This document shows positions 1 through 9,982 of a stretch of DNA of 64,000 nt, piece after piece. The position numbers and the translations under genes are program-made. Numbering within the stretch: position 1 is the first letter of the stretch; each line of letters opens with the position of its first letter. Origin of the DNA: Haliea alexandrii (GTDB taxonomy: Bacteria > Pseudomonadota > Gammaproteobacteria > Pseudomonadales > Halieaceae); NCBI RefSeq assembly GCF_003719295.1, contig NZ_RFLW01000001.1:1-64000 (forward strand). Direction: 5' to 3'. The notes beneath the pieces were generated by a model. The model saw only the letters and a program-made list of their open reading frames with translations. It searched no databases and had not been told where the DNA came from.

Positions 1-13
1 TGTCTTCGTTTCT

Positions 14-25
14 TTGTTAAATAGC
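14..25 (-). promoter_or_regulatory. boxA-like antitermination site of an rRNA leader
   Basis: On the minus strand this reads GCTATTTAACAA, very close to the rRNA antitermination boxA (consensus TGCTCTTTAACAA). It lies about 57 bases downstream of a strong promoter that also points left. The 16S gene itself would lie beyond the left edge, so the rRNA operon is inferred and not seen. Confidence 0.7.
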
Positions 26-81
26 CCAGGGCCGCCGGGGCCGTGGTGTCCGCCAAGATACTCTCTTCAGCGGGGACGCGT

Positions 82-109
82 ATTATACCGATGAGCCGCT
101 TGTTGGCAA
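82..109 (-). promoter_or_regulatory. rRNA operon promoter (proximal)
   Basis: On the minus strand there is a -35 TTGCCA (104-109), a 16-base spacer and a perfect -10 TATAAT (82-87). A G+C-rich stretch typical of stringently controlled rRNA promoters follows the -10. Just upstream (about 110-132) is an A/T-rich stretch resembling an UP element. Transcription runs leftward into the boxA leader. Confidence 0.75.
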
Positions 110-243
110 CAGCTTTTTGCAAATTTTTGCGCAGAGCCAATGCCGAGACTTCATCTTACTTATACCTTCTAACCAATTGAAAGGCTTGAAGATCTAAGCT
201 CCTCTCCGCCGTGCCGCGTCAGGGTCACTGCGAAGGGAGGCGA

Positions 244-272
244 ACTATACGCAGCCCCCCGGTAACGCGCAA
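244..272 (-). promoter_or_regulatory. rRNA operon promoter (distal, tandem)
   Basis: On the minus strand TTGCGC (267-272) and TATAGT (244-249) are separated by 17 bases. A G+C-rich discriminator follows and A/T-rich sequence precedes. It lies between the tyrS stop and the proximal promoter, giving the tandem arrangement common for rRNA operons. Confidence 0.55.
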
Positions 273-349
273 TACCCAAGACGAAAAATAAGTTGAAAAA
301 CTCACCTGCACCTTGGCCACTAATTGCTCAACCCGCACAGCCAGCGGCT

Positions 350-1645
350 TCAGCGGTAGAACAGGTGATATTTCTTTTTGCCCAGACGCACCACGAAATA
401 GCGGCCATGGAGTGCATGAGTCGGCTCGAACACCGCCGCAGGGCTCTCATTTTCAGCCCAACCGACCGGGCTGCCATTGCAGAGCACGGCGTTGCGTATG
501 AGTGCATCCTTGACCTGCTTGCCGGAGGCCGCCATGCCTGCCTCAGTCAGCAGCTGGGTCAGCGTGGCCGGCAGCGCATCCGCGGCCGGCAACTCGGATG
601 CAGGCAGGCCATCAAGGCGCAGCTGCTCCAGGTCCGTCGCTGACAGGCTCGCCAGGTCGTCATTGAACAATGCCTCGGTAATGCGTTGCGCCGCGGCCAG
701 ACCCTCATCTCCGTGGACCAGCGCGGTCACTTCGCGCGCCAAAACGGCCTGCGCTTCAGGGCGCCCCTGGCGCTGCTCATCGGCCTGCTGCAACGCATCG
801 ATTTCCGCCACAGGCAGGAAGGTGAAGTACTTCAGGAACCGGTAAACGTCCACATCCGCCGTGCCCAACCAGAACTGGTAGAAGGCGTAGGGCGAGGTTC
901 GAGCCGGATCCAGCCACACCGTCCCGGACTCCGTTTTGCCAAACTTGGTGCCGTCAGCTTTGGTAATCAACGGCATGGTGAGGCCGTATACCGCGTTGCC
1001 GTACATACGCCGGGCGAGATCAATGCCGCCGGTAATGTTGCCCCACTGGTCAGACCCGCCAATTTGCAGCCCACAACCATAGCGCTGACTGAGTTCCGCG
1101 AAGTCGAATGACTGCAGAATCATGTAGGTGAACTCGGTGAAACTGATGCCACTGCCTTCACGCTCGATGCGCTGCTTGACTGACTCTTTCTGGATCATGG
1201 CATTGACCGAGAAGTGCTTGCCGACATCCCGCAGGAACGTGAGCACATCCATGTCCCGGGTCCAGTCCAGATTATTGACCACAACGGCCGACGCCTCACC
1301 GGCATCGAAATCGACGAAACGGGACACCTGCTGGCGAATCTTGTCGACCCAGCCGGCAATAACGTCGGGCGTATTGAGTTGCCGCTCAACCGCCTTGAAC
1401 GAGGGGTCCCCTATCAACCCTGTGGCGCCACCGACCAACGCCAGCGGGCGGTGGCCCGCCAACTGAAAGCGGCGCAGCATTAAAAGAGGCACCAGCGAGC
1501 CGATATGCAGGCTGTCCGCAGTGGGATCAAAACCACAGTAGAGCGTACGCACGCCGCCATCAAGCCAGCCGGGCAGCTGGTCTTCACCGGCTGCCTGGAA
1601 TATGAGGCCGCGGGCTCGCAGGTCGGTCAACAGGGCACTGCTCAT
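350..1645 (-). CDS. tyrS: Tyrosyl-tRNA synthetase
   Basis: This 431-residue class I aminoacyl-tRNA synthetase charges tRNA-Tyr in the cytoplasm. The HIGH-type motif appears as HIGS at about residues 47-50 and the KMSKS-type motif as KFGKT at 234-238. The C-terminal region has the S4-like RNA-binding character of bacterial TyrRS. Length matches the family (about 420-430). I chose the ATG at 1645 because AGGAG lies about 8 bases upstream and the protein then begins like other TyrRS; an in-frame start at 1738 would add 31 residues with no family counterpart. The gene sits just upstream of a predicted rRNA operon, a common gammaproteobacterial arrangement. Confidence 0.97.
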   Translation of the reverse strand: MSSALLTDLRARGLIFQAAGEDQLPGWLDGGVRTLYCGFDPTADSLHIGSLVPLLMLRRFQLAGHRPLALVGGATGLIGDPSFKAVERQLNTPDVIAGWVDKIRQQVSRFVDFDAGEASAVVVNNLDWTRDMDVLTFLRDVGKHFSVNAMIQKESVKQRIEREGSGISFTEFTYMILQSFDFAELSQRYGCGLQIGGSDQWGNITGGIDLARRMYGNAVYGLTMPLITKADGTKFGKTESGTVWLDPARTSPYAFYQFWLGTADVDVYRFLKYFTFLPVAEIDALQQADEQRQGRPEAQAVLAREVTALVHGDEGLAAAQRITEALFNDDLASLSATDLEQLRLDGLPASELPAADALPATLTQLLTEAGMAASGKQVKDALIRNAVLCNGSPVGWAENESPAAVFEPTHALHGRYFVVRLGKKKYHLFYR

Positions 1646-1692
1646 CAGGCAACTCCTGGATATAGTAGAGGAAGGTATGAATGGGGGCGCAA

Positions 1693-1720
1693 ACCATACA
1701 ATAAGGTTCTCAAAAAGCAA
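1693..1720 (-). promoter_or_regulatory. Possible tyrS promoter
   Basis: On the minus strand TTGCTT (1715-1720) and TATGGT (1693-1698) are separated by 16 bases, about 50 bases upstream of the chosen tyrS ATG. The match to the sigma-70 consensus is moderate. Confidence 0.4.
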
Positions 1721-1803
1721 GACGTTAAGTGCGCCCACCCCCTGTCAGCCGCCAAAAATCTTTTATATACTCAAAGGCCTACAAAGCACAGCTCATAACG
1801 TTT

Positions 1804-3228
1804 ATGCAGAAATCGGGAAACTTTCGCGGGGCCACGGTCAACCCGCCAGCAAAGCAGGCACCACACCGCAAGCACCTGATTGCCGTCGGGGTGTTATCGG
1901 TCCTGGTGGCCGCAACCACCATCCTCACCCCATCAGGTGACGTCGCCGCCAACCGCGAGGACCGGGATGACCTCGGCATGGCGCTGGAAGCCGATGTGCT
2001 GGCGCCCATCGTGGTCGGTGAGGCGACGGAGACGTCGCCAGTACCCTCCGCCTCGGCTATCCCCGCCGAGCCCGTCATCGCTGCAGTGGACACACAGCCT
2101 GACTGGCGCGAAGAGACCGTCCGCCGAGGCGACAATCTGTCGCTGATTTTCAAACGCGCCGGTTTTAATTCGTCGGATGTATACCGGGTCGTCAACGAGG
2201 CCCCCGAGGGCAAGGCGCTGTCGCGGATATACCCTGGCCAGACCATCGCTTTCCTGGCAGCCGAAGACGGCAGCCTCAAGGCGGTGAAGCACGTGATTTC
2301 CCCTCTCGAGTCCGTTACCTACCAGCGCCGTGAGGCAGGTTTTGATACGGAACGTGAGATCCGCCAGACCGATATCCAGGAAACCTGGGTCAGCGCCGAG
2401 ATCACCTCGTCCCTGTTCATGGCCGGCCAGGACGCCGGACTGTCCAGCGGACTGATCATTGAGCTCGCCAATATCTTCGGTGGCGTCATCGACTTTGTAC
2501 AGGATCCACGCAAGGGCGACACCTTCCACGTCATTTACGAAGAAGTGCTCCTCGACGGCGAAAAATACCAGGACGGCACCATCCTCGCCGCTTCGTTCAC
2601 CAACAAGGGAAAGACCTTCAACGCGTTCCGCTTTGAAGACCAGGACGGCCACGTTGCCTACTACAACGAGGAAGGCATCAGCATGCGCAAAGCGTTCCTG
2701 CTGGCCCCGGTAGACTTCACCCGCATCAGCTCCAATTACAACCCGCGCCGACTGCACCCCATCTACAAGACCACGCGACCTCATCGCGGCACGGATTACG
2801 CAGCGCCCACGGGTACACCCGTGTACGCAGCCGGTGACGGACGAGTTATCAAGTCCGGCTTCACCCGGGCCAACGGCAACTACCTCTTCGTGCAACACGG
2901 TGACCGCTATGTCACACGCTACCTGCACCTGCACCAGCGCAAGGTGAAGCAGGGGCAGCGCGTGATGCAGGGCCAGGTTATCGGGTCGGTTGGCTCGACC
3001 GGGGCCGCCACCGGGCCTCACCTGCACTATGAATTCCTGATTGACGGTCAACATCGCGACCCGCGGAAAGTGCACCGGGAACTGCCCAAGGCAAAAACCC
3101 TGGCAGCGGCCGAGTTACCGGCTTACCGCAGCGCCATTGCCGATGCCTCGCAGCAGCTTGCCGGGCTGCAGGAGGATCGTCGACTCGCCATGCGCAGTAA
3201 CGACAGCAGCACCGCCGCCGCGCGCTGA
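1804..3228 (+). CDS. mepM: M23 family peptidoglycan DD-endopeptidase (MepM/YebA-like)
   Basis: A predicted inner-membrane-anchored murein hydrolase of 474 residues that cuts peptide cross-links in the periplasm. A hydrophobic segment lies at about residues 24-42. An OapA/LysM-like domain follows (about 100-150, with the RRGDNLSLIF stretch). The C-terminal M23/LytM domain has HRGTD (H327, D331) and HLH (406-408), the usual zinc-ligand and catalytic pattern, so it looks active rather than degenerate. The ATG at 1804 gives the expected short cytoplasmic tail; the ribosome site is weak and an upstream in-frame ATG at 1729 is possible. anmK follows one base after the stop, so the two are probably co-expressed, linking wall cleavage to wall recycling. 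Confidence 0.9.
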   Translation: MQKSGNFRGATVNPPAKQAPHRKHLIAVGVLSVLVAATTILTPSGDVAANREDRDDLGMALEADVLAPIVVGEATETSPVPSASAIPAEPVIAAVDTQPDWREETVRRGDNLSLIFKRAGFNSSDVYRVVNEAPEGKALSRIYPGQTIAFLAAEDGSLKAVKHVISPLESVTYQRREAGFDTEREIRQTDIQETWVSAEITSSLFMAGQDAGLSSGLIIELANIFGGVIDFVQDPRKGDTFHVIYEEVLLDGEKYQDGTILAASFTNKGKTFNAFRFEDQDGHVAYYNEEGISMRKAFLLAPVDFTRISSNYNPRRLHPIYKTTRPHRGTDYAAPTGTPVYAAGDGRVIKSGFTRANGNYLFVQHGDRYVTRYLHLHQRKVKQGQRVMQGQVIGSVGSTGAATGPHLHYEFLIDGQHRDPRKVHRELPKAKTLAAAELPAYRSAIADASQQLAGLQEDRRLAMRSNDSSTAAAR

Positions 3229-3229
3229 G

Positions 3230-4366
3230 GTGTCCGGCGGCGACCTGTGCATAGGGCTCATGTCCGGGACCAGCATCGATAGCATTGATGCTGTCCTTGC
3301 CCGCATTTCTGATCACGGGCTTGAAATACAGGCGACGCTGGAGCACCCCATTACGCCCGTACTGCGCCAGGCAATCGCCGACATCAGCCAGCCGGGCGAC
3401 AACGAAATTGAACGCATGGGTGTGCTGGACCGCCAGCTGGGCGCTGCCTTTGCAGAGGCCTGCGATGCCCTGCTGCAGCGCGCCAGGGTGCAGGCCGCCG
3501 ACATCATGGCGATCGGCAGCCACGGCCAGACCATTCGGCACCGGCCGCCCTCAGCAGGCAACGACACGGCGTTTACCCTCCAGATCGGCGACCCGAACAC
3601 CATTGCCGAGCGCACCGGCATCACCACAGTCGCGGACTTCCGACGCCGCGATGTCGCCGCAGGCGGCGAAGGCGCTCCCCTTGCGCCCGCTTTTCACGCG
3701 GCCGTGTTCGCCAAAACGAACGTGAACCGGGCAATCATCAATATTGGCGGTATCGCCAATATCAGCCTGCTCGCGGGCGACGCACTACTCACGGGTTATG
3801 ACACGGGGCCGGGAAACACGCTGCTGGACCACTGGGTGCACCAGCACCGCGGCGAGCGCTACGACCGCGACGGCGCCTGGTCTGCAGAAGGCACGGCACA
3901 CAAGCCACTCCTGGAGCAACTGGGCACACACCCCTATCTCGCTTGTCGAGGCCCGCGCAGCACCGGCAAGGAAGCGTTCAACATGGCGTGGCTGACTGAC
4001 TGCCTCGGCGCGGCACCCGAGGCCAGCCCCCAGGATGTGCAGGCGACCCTCGCGGAATTTACCGCGCAATGCATAGCTGACAGCATTCTCGACAGCGGAC
4101 TGCCTGTGCAGGAGGCTTACGTGTGCGGCGGCGGCGCCTACAACACCGACCTTATGCGCCGACTCTATCGGCGTCTGCAGCCCGCGCAGCTCTATTCAAC
4201 GGCGGAACTGGGGCTGGCACCGGAGTGGGTGGAGGGTGCCGCGTTTGCCTGGCTGGCGTGGAGAACGCTGCATGGAGCCAGCGGCAACGCCGCCGCCGTG
4301 ACCGGTGCCGAGGGCGCGCGCGTCCTCGGTGGCATCTATCCTGGCGCGGAACGTCTACGCCGCTGA
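3230..4366 (+). CDS. anmK: Anhydro-N-acetylmuramic acid kinase
   Basis: This 378-residue kinase converts 1,6-anhydro-MurNAc released from old peptidoglycan to MurNAc-6-phosphate. The family signature GLMSGTS followed by a D-rich segment is at the N terminus, and the GGGAYN phosphate loop is near the C terminus. I chose the GTG at 3230: it begins one base after the mepM stop and gives the usual length (E. coli AnmK is 369). The next ATG (3263) would remove part of the nucleotide-binding core. The window also contains murU and amgK, which serve the alternative MurNAc recycling route, so two branches of wall recycling are present. Confidence 0.92.
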   Translation: MSGGDLCIGLMSGTSIDSIDAVLARISDHGLEIQATLEHPITPVLRQAIADISQPGDNEIERMGVLDRQLGAAFAEACDALLQRARVQAADIMAIGSHGQTIRHRPPSAGNDTAFTLQIGDPNTIAERTGITTVADFRRRDVAAGGEGAPLAPAFHAAVFAKTNVNRAIINIGGIANISLLAGDALLTGYDTGPGNTLLDHWVHQHRGERYDRDGAWSAEGTAHKPLLEQLGTHPYLACRGPRSTGKEAFNMAWLTDCLGAAPEASPQDVQATLAEFTAQCIADSILDSGLPVQEAYVCGGGAYNTDLMRRLYRRLQPAQLYSTAELGLAPEWVEGAAFAWLAWRTLHGASGNAAAVTGAEGARVLGGIYPGAERLRR

Positions 4367-4383
4367 AGAGCGGCCAGCAGGAG

Positions 4384-4737
4384 TCAGATAGAAAATGATG
4401 CGCCGCAACCGCAGGTGGTCGTGGCATTGGGGTTGTTTATGACGAAGCGCGCACCTTCCAACCCCTCGGTGTAGTCAACCTCCGAGCCGACGAGATACTG
4501 AAAGCTCATCGGGTCGACCAACACAGAAACACCTTCCCGTTCGATCACGGTATCGTCTTCCGCGCCGCTGTCCTCGAATGTAAAGCCGTACTGGAAACCC
4601 GAGCAGCCGCCGCCGGTAATGTAGACACGCAGCTTCAGCGAAGGGTTTTCCTCCTCCTCCACCAACTCGCGCACCTTGTTCACGGCACGGGCGGTCAGAT
4701 TGATCCCGGCGGGATTGAATGCTTCAGCTACCGACAT
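4384..4737 (-). CDS. erpA: A-type iron-sulfur carrier ErpA
   Basis: A 117-residue A-type scaffold/carrier that delivers Fe-S clusters to target enzymes, including isoprenoid synthesis enzymes. The three cluster-binding cysteines are visible: C45 in GGGCSGFQY and C109/C111 in CGCG. Length and the C-terminal [10 protein letters not shown] match ErpA rather than IscA or NfuA. A strong ribosome site (GGAGAAAG) precedes the ATG. A sigma-70 promoter overlapped by an IscR-like operator lies just upstream (separate entry). The gene is convergent with anmK, with only 17 bases between the stops. Confidence 0.96.
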   Translation of the reverse strand: MSVAEAFNPAGINLTARAVNKVRELVEEEENPSLKLRVYITGGGCSGFQYGFTFEDSGAEDDTVIEREGVSVLVDPMSFQYLVGSEVDYTEGLEGARFVINNPNATTTCGCGASFSI

Positions 4738-4784
4738 ACCTTTCTCCGGGGCACACGTTCCCCCGCAATGACCATAATGACACT

Positions 4785-4817
4785 ATTATGGTAAGTCCGA
4801 CTATTTTAGTCAACTTT
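4785..4817 (-). promoter_or_regulatory. erpA promoter with IscR type 1-like operator
   Basis: On the minus strand the -35 is TTGACT (4808-4813) and the -10 is CATAAT (4785-4790), 17 bases apart. The palindrome GACTATTTTAGTC (4799-4811) covers the -35 and matches exactly the core of the published IscR type 1 motif (GACTRwwwYAGTC); the right flank AACTTT also fits five of six positions. E. coli erpA is known to be IscR-controlled. A second inverted repeat, CCATAAT-N6-ATTATGG (4772-4791), covers the -10. The operator overlaps the last codons of the bactofilin gene. Confidence 0.75.
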
Positions 4818-5240
4818 AGCAGCGGCGTCCTGCTGCCCAAGAAACACTGCCGCGGGTGCCGCGGAGGCCTCTTCCGGCTCCATACAGTGCAAGAGGCGCC
4901 CATTGACTTCCGCGCCCGCCGCCATCTCGATAATGTGGTAGTGCACATCCCCGGAGACGCGCGCGCGCGGCGCCAGCTCCAGATGGCTGGTCGCATGCAC
5001 GGCCCCTTCAACGGCGCCGTTAATCATCACCCGGGGGGCGCGGATTTCACCCTGGATGCGGCCGGCCTCCACCAGGCGGACCACCGCATCGGCACCCGGC
5101 GCAGCGAGCACATCGCCCACCACTTCGCCCTCGATTTCCAGATTGCCACTGAAGTGAATGGTGCCAATAAACCGTGTATCGCGAGATATCAGCGTCGTGC
5201 CTCCGGCGACTGCGGACGTCCCGCGTTTATTTCCCCACAT
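4806..5240 (-). CDS. Bactofilin (polymer-forming cytoskeletal protein)
   Basis: A 144-residue bactofilin (DUF583). Bactofilins form nucleotide-free filaments that organise wall enzymes and cell shape. The central region (about 20-115) shows the short repeating beta-helix pattern of the family, with GTIHFSGNLEIEGEVVGDV and later alternating hydrophobic/Gly repeats. The C-terminal tail is Ala/Glu-rich and probably disordered. Its start overlaps the end of the upstream DUF6776 gene by 14 bases, so translation is likely coupled. It is the last gene of argC-DUF6776-bactofilin; its stop codon lies inside the predicted IscR operator of erpA. Confidence 0.9.
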   Translation of the reverse strand: MWGNKRGTSAVAGGTTLISRDTRFIGTIHFSGNLEIEGEVVGDVLAAPGADAVVRLVEAGRIQGEIRAPRVMINGAVEGAVHATSHLELAPRARVSGDVHYHIIEMAAGAEVNGRLLHCMEPEEASAAPAAVFLGQQDAAAKVD

Positions 5241-5985
5241 GTGTAAACCTCTCCTGTACCTGCCACGGATATTGCTCGCGCACTTCCGCCTTGCGCGGTG
5301 CGGTCACGGTCGCCACAACGCTGACGGCCTGCGGTTCAAAGCCTTCAGGCAACACAAGGTCGCCCTCTATCGACTGGAAATAGCGAAAACGCAGGGGCAG
5401 CACGCTATGCTCGATATCGGGGCTCAACTCAAACAGCGGATAACTGCGCGCCTGACCCGCCTGCTGACCGGTAATCTCAGCATAAAGGTCCCCTTGCAGG
5501 GTACTGTGTTTGCGCGCCTCCTGCTGCGCCACAATGCGGAAGCCGTAACGACCGGGCTCATCCCGCAGCACCAGCTCAATCGAACGCAAGCTGAAACCCT
5601 GGGCAATTTCACCGGGGGTCATCAGGCTGCGATAAAAGCGCACCCCCTCCTCCAAGCCGGCGATCAACTCCTTCTGCTCGGCCAGTTCTTGGCGCACAAG
5701 CTCCAGTGCGGCGCGGTCCACGTCATGCCGCGCGGCCATCACACCCACCTGCCGATTCAGCTCCGCGCTGTCCGCCAGGGCGGCGCGCAGTGCCTTGCCC
5801 TGCTCACGGTATTTCACCGGATCAATGCCAGAGCCACTGAATGCGGCCTGACGACCGAGTAGAAACCCCGCCAGCAACACGATTGATGCGGCAAGGGCCA
5901 GCCCCAGAACCACGAATTGATGATGCCGGACATGGTAGCGCCGCACCACCGTGCGGTAGCGCTCCGCGCCACTGCTCACAGACAC
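5227..5985 (-). CDS. DUF6776-like single-pass membrane protein with coiled coil
   Basis: A 252-residue protein with a basic cytoplasmic N terminus, one transmembrane segment (about residues 24-44), a predicted coiled coil (about 60-110, rich in Glu/Gln/Leu), and a C-terminal beta-rich periplasmic domain. I recognise it as the uncharacterised family found beside bactofilin and argC in related gammaproteobacteria; family naming is from memory. Position between argC (one base upstream) and bactofilin (14-base overlap) suggests it may be the membrane partner of the bactofilin filament, but this is inference. Confidence 0.65.
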   Translation of the reverse strand: MSVSSGAERYRTVVRRYHVRHHQFVVLGLALAASIVLLAGFLLGRQAAFSGSGIDPVKYREQGKALRAALADSAELNRQVGVMAARHDVDRAALELVRQELAEQKELIAGLEEGVRFYRSLMTPGEIAQGFSLRSIELVLRDEPGRYGFRIVAQQEARKHSTLQGDLYAEITGQQAGQARSYPLFELSPDIEHSVLPLRFRYFQSIEGDLVLPEGFEPQAVSVVATVTAPRKAEVREQYPWQVQERFTHVGK

Positions 5986-5986
5986 C

Positions 5987-7018
5987 TCAAGGCAACAAAC
6001 CCACCTGCTGCAGACCGCGGGTTTCCGGCAGGCCGAACATGATATTCAGGCACTGCACCGCCTGTCCGGAAGCGCCTTTCACCAGGTTGTCGATCGTGGA
6101 CAGCACCACCACGGTATCGCGGCCCTGCGGCACATTGATGGAAAGCTGGCAGCGGTTGGCGCCCTTGACTGTACGCGTTTGCGGGAACACGCCAGCCGGC
6201 AGGACATCGACGAAAGGCTCCCCGGCATAGTACTCCTCAAAGAGAGCCTGCAAACCCTCGGCGGGCTCGCGCAGGCGCGCAAACAACGTCGCATGAATAC
6301 CCCGCACCATTGGCAGCAGGTGCGGTACGAAGGTGACCGCGACCGACTCCGTCGTGGCCTCCGCCAGCCCCTGTTCAATCTCTGGCAGGTGGCGGTGACC
6401 ACCCACCCCGTAGGCCTTGAAACTGCCCGAGATCTCGGTCAGCAGGTTATCGATTTTGGCCTGACGCCCTGCGCCGCTGGCGCCGGAGGCGGCACTGGCT
6501 ATGAGACTACCGGGGTCAACCTTGCCCGCCGCCAGCAGCGGCAACCATCCAAGCTGAATGGCGGTAGGGTAGCAGCCGGGGCAGGAAAGCAGTTGCGCGT
6601 CGCGAATTTTCTCGCGGTGGACTTCGGGCAGCCCGTACACGGCGCGCTCCAGCAACTCGGGGCTGGCATGGGGTTCACCGTACCAGCGCGACCACAGCGC
6701 GGCATCGCGAATACGGTAATCTGCGGACAAATCGATAACGCGCGTACCCGCCGCCAGCAGCTCGGGCACCGTATGCATGGCCACATTGTGCGGTGTGGCA
6801 AAGAACACCACATCGCACCCCGCCAACAGCGCCGCATCGGGCTCTGCGAAGATCAGGTCGTAGATGCCACGGAGGTTCGGATACAGATCGTCCACCCGGC
6901 GACCCGCCTCGGCGCGCGAGGTAATCGCGACCACCTCCACATCAGCGTGAGACGCCAGCAAGCGTAACAACTCAACACCGGTGTACCCGGTGCCGCCCAC
7001 AATACCTGCCCTGATCAT
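5987..7018 (-). CDS. argC: N-acetyl-gamma-glutamyl-phosphate reductase
   Basis: A 343-residue NADPH-dependent enzyme that catalyses the third step of arginine synthesis. [14 protein letters not shown] at the N terminus is the Rossmann loop; GCYPTA carries the catalytic cysteine, and [11 protein letters not shown] is the second conserved active-site motif. The ATG at 7018 has AGGAGGG seven bases upstream; the longer in-frame start at 7042 lies upstream of that site. It heads an operon with the DUF6776 and bactofilin genes. Confidence 0.96.
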   Translation of the reverse strand: MIRAGIVGGTGYTGVELLRLLASHADVEVVAITSRAEAGRRVDDLYPNLRGIYDLIFAEPDAALLAGCDVVFFATPHNVAMHTVPELLAAGTRVIDLSADYRIRDAALWSRWYGEPHASPELLERAVYGLPEVHREKIRDAQLLSCPGCYPTAIQLGWLPLLAAGKVDPGSLIASAASGASGAGRQAKIDNLLTEISGSFKAYGVGGHRHLPEIEQGLAEATTESVAVTFVPHLLPMVRGIHATLFARLREPAEGLQALFEEYYAGEPFVDVLPAGVFPQTRTVKGANRCQLSINVPQGRDTVVVLSTIDNLVKGASGQAVQCLNIMFGLPETRGLQQVGLLP

Positions 7019-7081
7019 TCGCCCTCCTGAAATACAACACATTCAACAGACCCGCGCAGGCGGCCTGCCAGCAAACAGCTT

Positions 7082-7109
7082 AGTATAAGAGCAAATTCAC
7101 CGCAGATAA
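7082..7109 (-). promoter_or_regulatory. Possible argC promoter
   Basis: On the minus strand TATACT (7082-7087) is preceded at 16 bases by TTATCT (7104-7109). It sits about 65 bases upstream of the argC start, back to back with a candidate hemJ promoter. Confidence 0.45.
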
Positions 7110-7110
7110 C

Positions 7111-7119
7111 TGTTAATAT
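7111..7119 (+). promoter_or_regulatory. Possible hemJ extended -10 promoter
   Basis: TGTTAATAT gives an extended -10 (TGn plus TAATAT) about 40 bases before the hemJ ATG. No convincing -35 is visible. Confidence 0.4.
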
Positions 7120-7159
7120 TGGTTTTCCACCGCAACCCTGGCTCACGGACTCGCCCTGC

Positions 7160-7579
7160 ATGCTATGGCTCAAGGCATTTCATCTGATTTTCATGGTCTG
7201 CTGGTTCGCCGGCCTGTTCTACCTGCCGCGCATACTGGTGTACTTCGCTGCCAGCCCGGATGCGGCCACCCGCGCCCAGTTGGCGGTCATGGCACGCAAG
7301 CTCTACCGCTTCGTCACCCCGTTCATGGTGCTCACAGTCGCCTTTGGCCTGGCGCTGATCGGCACCAACCCGGGCTACTATCTGGCGAGCGCGTGGCTGT
7401 GGCTGAAACTGGCCGGCGTGGTGTGCCTGATACTGTACCATCTGCAGTGCGGTCGCTATGTGCGTGAGGCAAATGCCGACAGCAACCGGCACGGCCATGT
7501 GTTCTACCGCTTCTTCAATGAGATTCCAGTGCTGTTTCTCTTCGCCATCATCATTCTGGCGGTTGTGAGGCCGCTTTGA
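7160..7579 (+). CDS. hemJ: HemJ-type protoporphyrinogen IX oxidase (CopD/UPF0093 family)
   Basis: A 139-residue membrane protein with four predicted transmembrane helices (about residues 3-24, 50-70, 78-98, 120-138). The pattern W-K-A-F-H near the N terminus, RILVYF, and the lysine in LWLKL are typical of HemJ, the haem enzyme that oxidises protoporphyrinogen to protoporphyrin. Placement directly before hemL and hemB on the same strand strongly favours a haem-synthesis role over copper transport. Confidence 0.88.
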   Translation: MLWLKAFHLIFMVCWFAGLFYLPRILVYFAASPDAATRAQLAVMARKLYRFVTPFMVLTVAFGLALIGTNPGYYLASAWLWLKLAGVVCLILYHLQCGRYVREANADSNRHGHVFYRFFNEIPVLFLFAIIILAVVRPL

Positions 7580-7670
7580 CGGAAGCCGGGCAAGGTTGTC
7601 TATACTGCCAGCGAACCGCAATAATCCGCGCGCATACCACCCGCAATCACAGGAACCAGGAACCGACTGC

Positions 7671-8951
7671 ATGACCACATCACAGCAACTTTTCGAGCGC
7701 GCCCTGCAGCACATCCCGGGGGGTGTGAACTCCCCGGTACGCGCCTTCAAGGCGGTGGGCGGCACCCCCGTGTTCGTCGACAGTGCAGACGGCGCTTACC
7801 TGTACGACTGCGAAGGGAAACGCTACATCGACTACGTGCTGTCCTGGGGGCCGATGCTCATGGGCCACAATCACCCACACGTGCGTGAAGCGGTTATCCG
7901 CCAGGCGGCCAAAGGGCTCAGCTTCGGCACACCCACCGAGCTGGAAATAGAGCTCGCTGACCGCATCTGCGACATCATGCCCGGCATGGACCTGGTGCGC
8001 ATGGTCAACTCGGGCACGGAAGCCACCATGAGCGCCATACGCCTGGCGCGGGGCTTCACCGGGCGCGACACCATCGTGAAATTTGAGGGTTGCTATCACG
8101 GGCACTCGGATTCACTGCTGGTGAAGGCGGGCTCCGGGGCACTCACCCTGGGCGTACCCAGCTCACCCGGTGTGCCCGCCGCACTGGCCGACCACACCAT
8201 GACCCTGACCTACAACGACATTGATGGCCTGCGCCGCGCCTTCGCCGAGCACGGCGACAGCGTCGCCTGCATTATTGTGGAGCCGGTTGCCGGCAACATG
8301 AACTGTATTCCCCCGCAGCCGGGCTTTCTGGAGGCACTGCGCGAGGTGTGTGATGCGCACGGCAGCGTGCTGATTCTGGACGAGGTCATGACCGGGTTCC
8401 GTTTCGGCCTGCAGGGCGCTCAGGGCTTCTATGGTATTGACGCGGACCTCACGTGCCTGGGCAAGGTGATCGGTGGCGGTATGCCAGTGGGTGCGTTCGG
8501 CGGCAAGCGCCACATCATGGAACAGATTGCACCGCTGGGGCCGGTTTACCAGGCCGGCACGCTTTCGGGCAACCCCATCGCCATGGCGGCGGGCCTGGCG
8601 ACCATGGAGGTTATCTCAGCTCCCGGTTTCTACGAGCCCATTTTCGAGCGCACGACGCAACTCTGTCGTGGCATGGAGCAGGCCGCAGCGGAGGCCGGGG
8701 TGCCCTTCACCACGAATCACGCAGGCACCATGTTTGGCGGCTTCTTCACCAATGCCGCCAATGTCAGCAACTATCAGCAGGTGATGGCCTGCGATGGTGC
8801 CGCTTTCAACCGCTTCTTCCACCTGATGCTGGAGGCCGGGGTGTACCTCGCGCCGGCGTCCTACGAGGCCGGCTTTACCTCCGCGGCCCACAGCGACGAC
8901 GATATCGAACAGACCCTCACCGCGGCGCGCAGCGCGTTCGCCGGCCTCTGA
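7671..8951 (+). CDS. hemL: Glutamate-1-semialdehyde 2,1-aminomutase
   Basis: A 426-residue PLP enzyme that makes 5-aminolevulinate from glutamate-1-semialdehyde in the C5 route. The N terminus has the typical [12 protein letters not shown], the PLP-pocket segment is [19 protein letters not shown] is present, and the Schiff-base lysine lies in CLGKVIGGG. Length matches the family exactly. The ATG at 7671 is the family start; an in-frame start 75 bases upstream has no homologous extension. It lies between hemJ and hemB, so three haem steps are probably co-transcribed. Confidence 0.97.
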   Translation: MTTSQQLFERALQHIPGGVNSPVRAFKAVGGTPVFVDSADGAYLYDCEGKRYIDYVLSWGPMLMGHNHPHVREAVIRQAAKGLSFGTPTELEIELADRICDIMPGMDLVRMVNSGTEATMSAIRLARGFTGRDTIVKFEGCYHGHSDSLLVKAGSGALTLGVPSSPGVPAALADHTMTLTYNDIDGLRRAFAEHGDSVACIIVEPVAGNMNCIPPQPGFLEALREVCDAHGSVLILDEVMTGFRFGLQGAQGFYGIDADLTCLGKVIGGGMPVGAFGGKRHIMEQIAPLGPVYQAGTLSGNPIAMAAGLATMEVISAPGFYEPIFERTTQLCRGMEQAAAEAGVPFTTNHAGTMFGGFFTNAANVSNYQQVMACDGAAFNRFFHLMLEAGVYLAPASYEAGFTSAAHSDDDIEQTLTAARSAFAGL

Positions 8952-9974
<1,023 letters not shown>

Positions 9975-9982
9975 CCACCGGC

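Noticed and set aside
1933-3075. 380-codon open frame antisense to the M23 peptidase
   Set aside because: The sense frame has an intact peptidase; the antisense frame has no recognisable domain.
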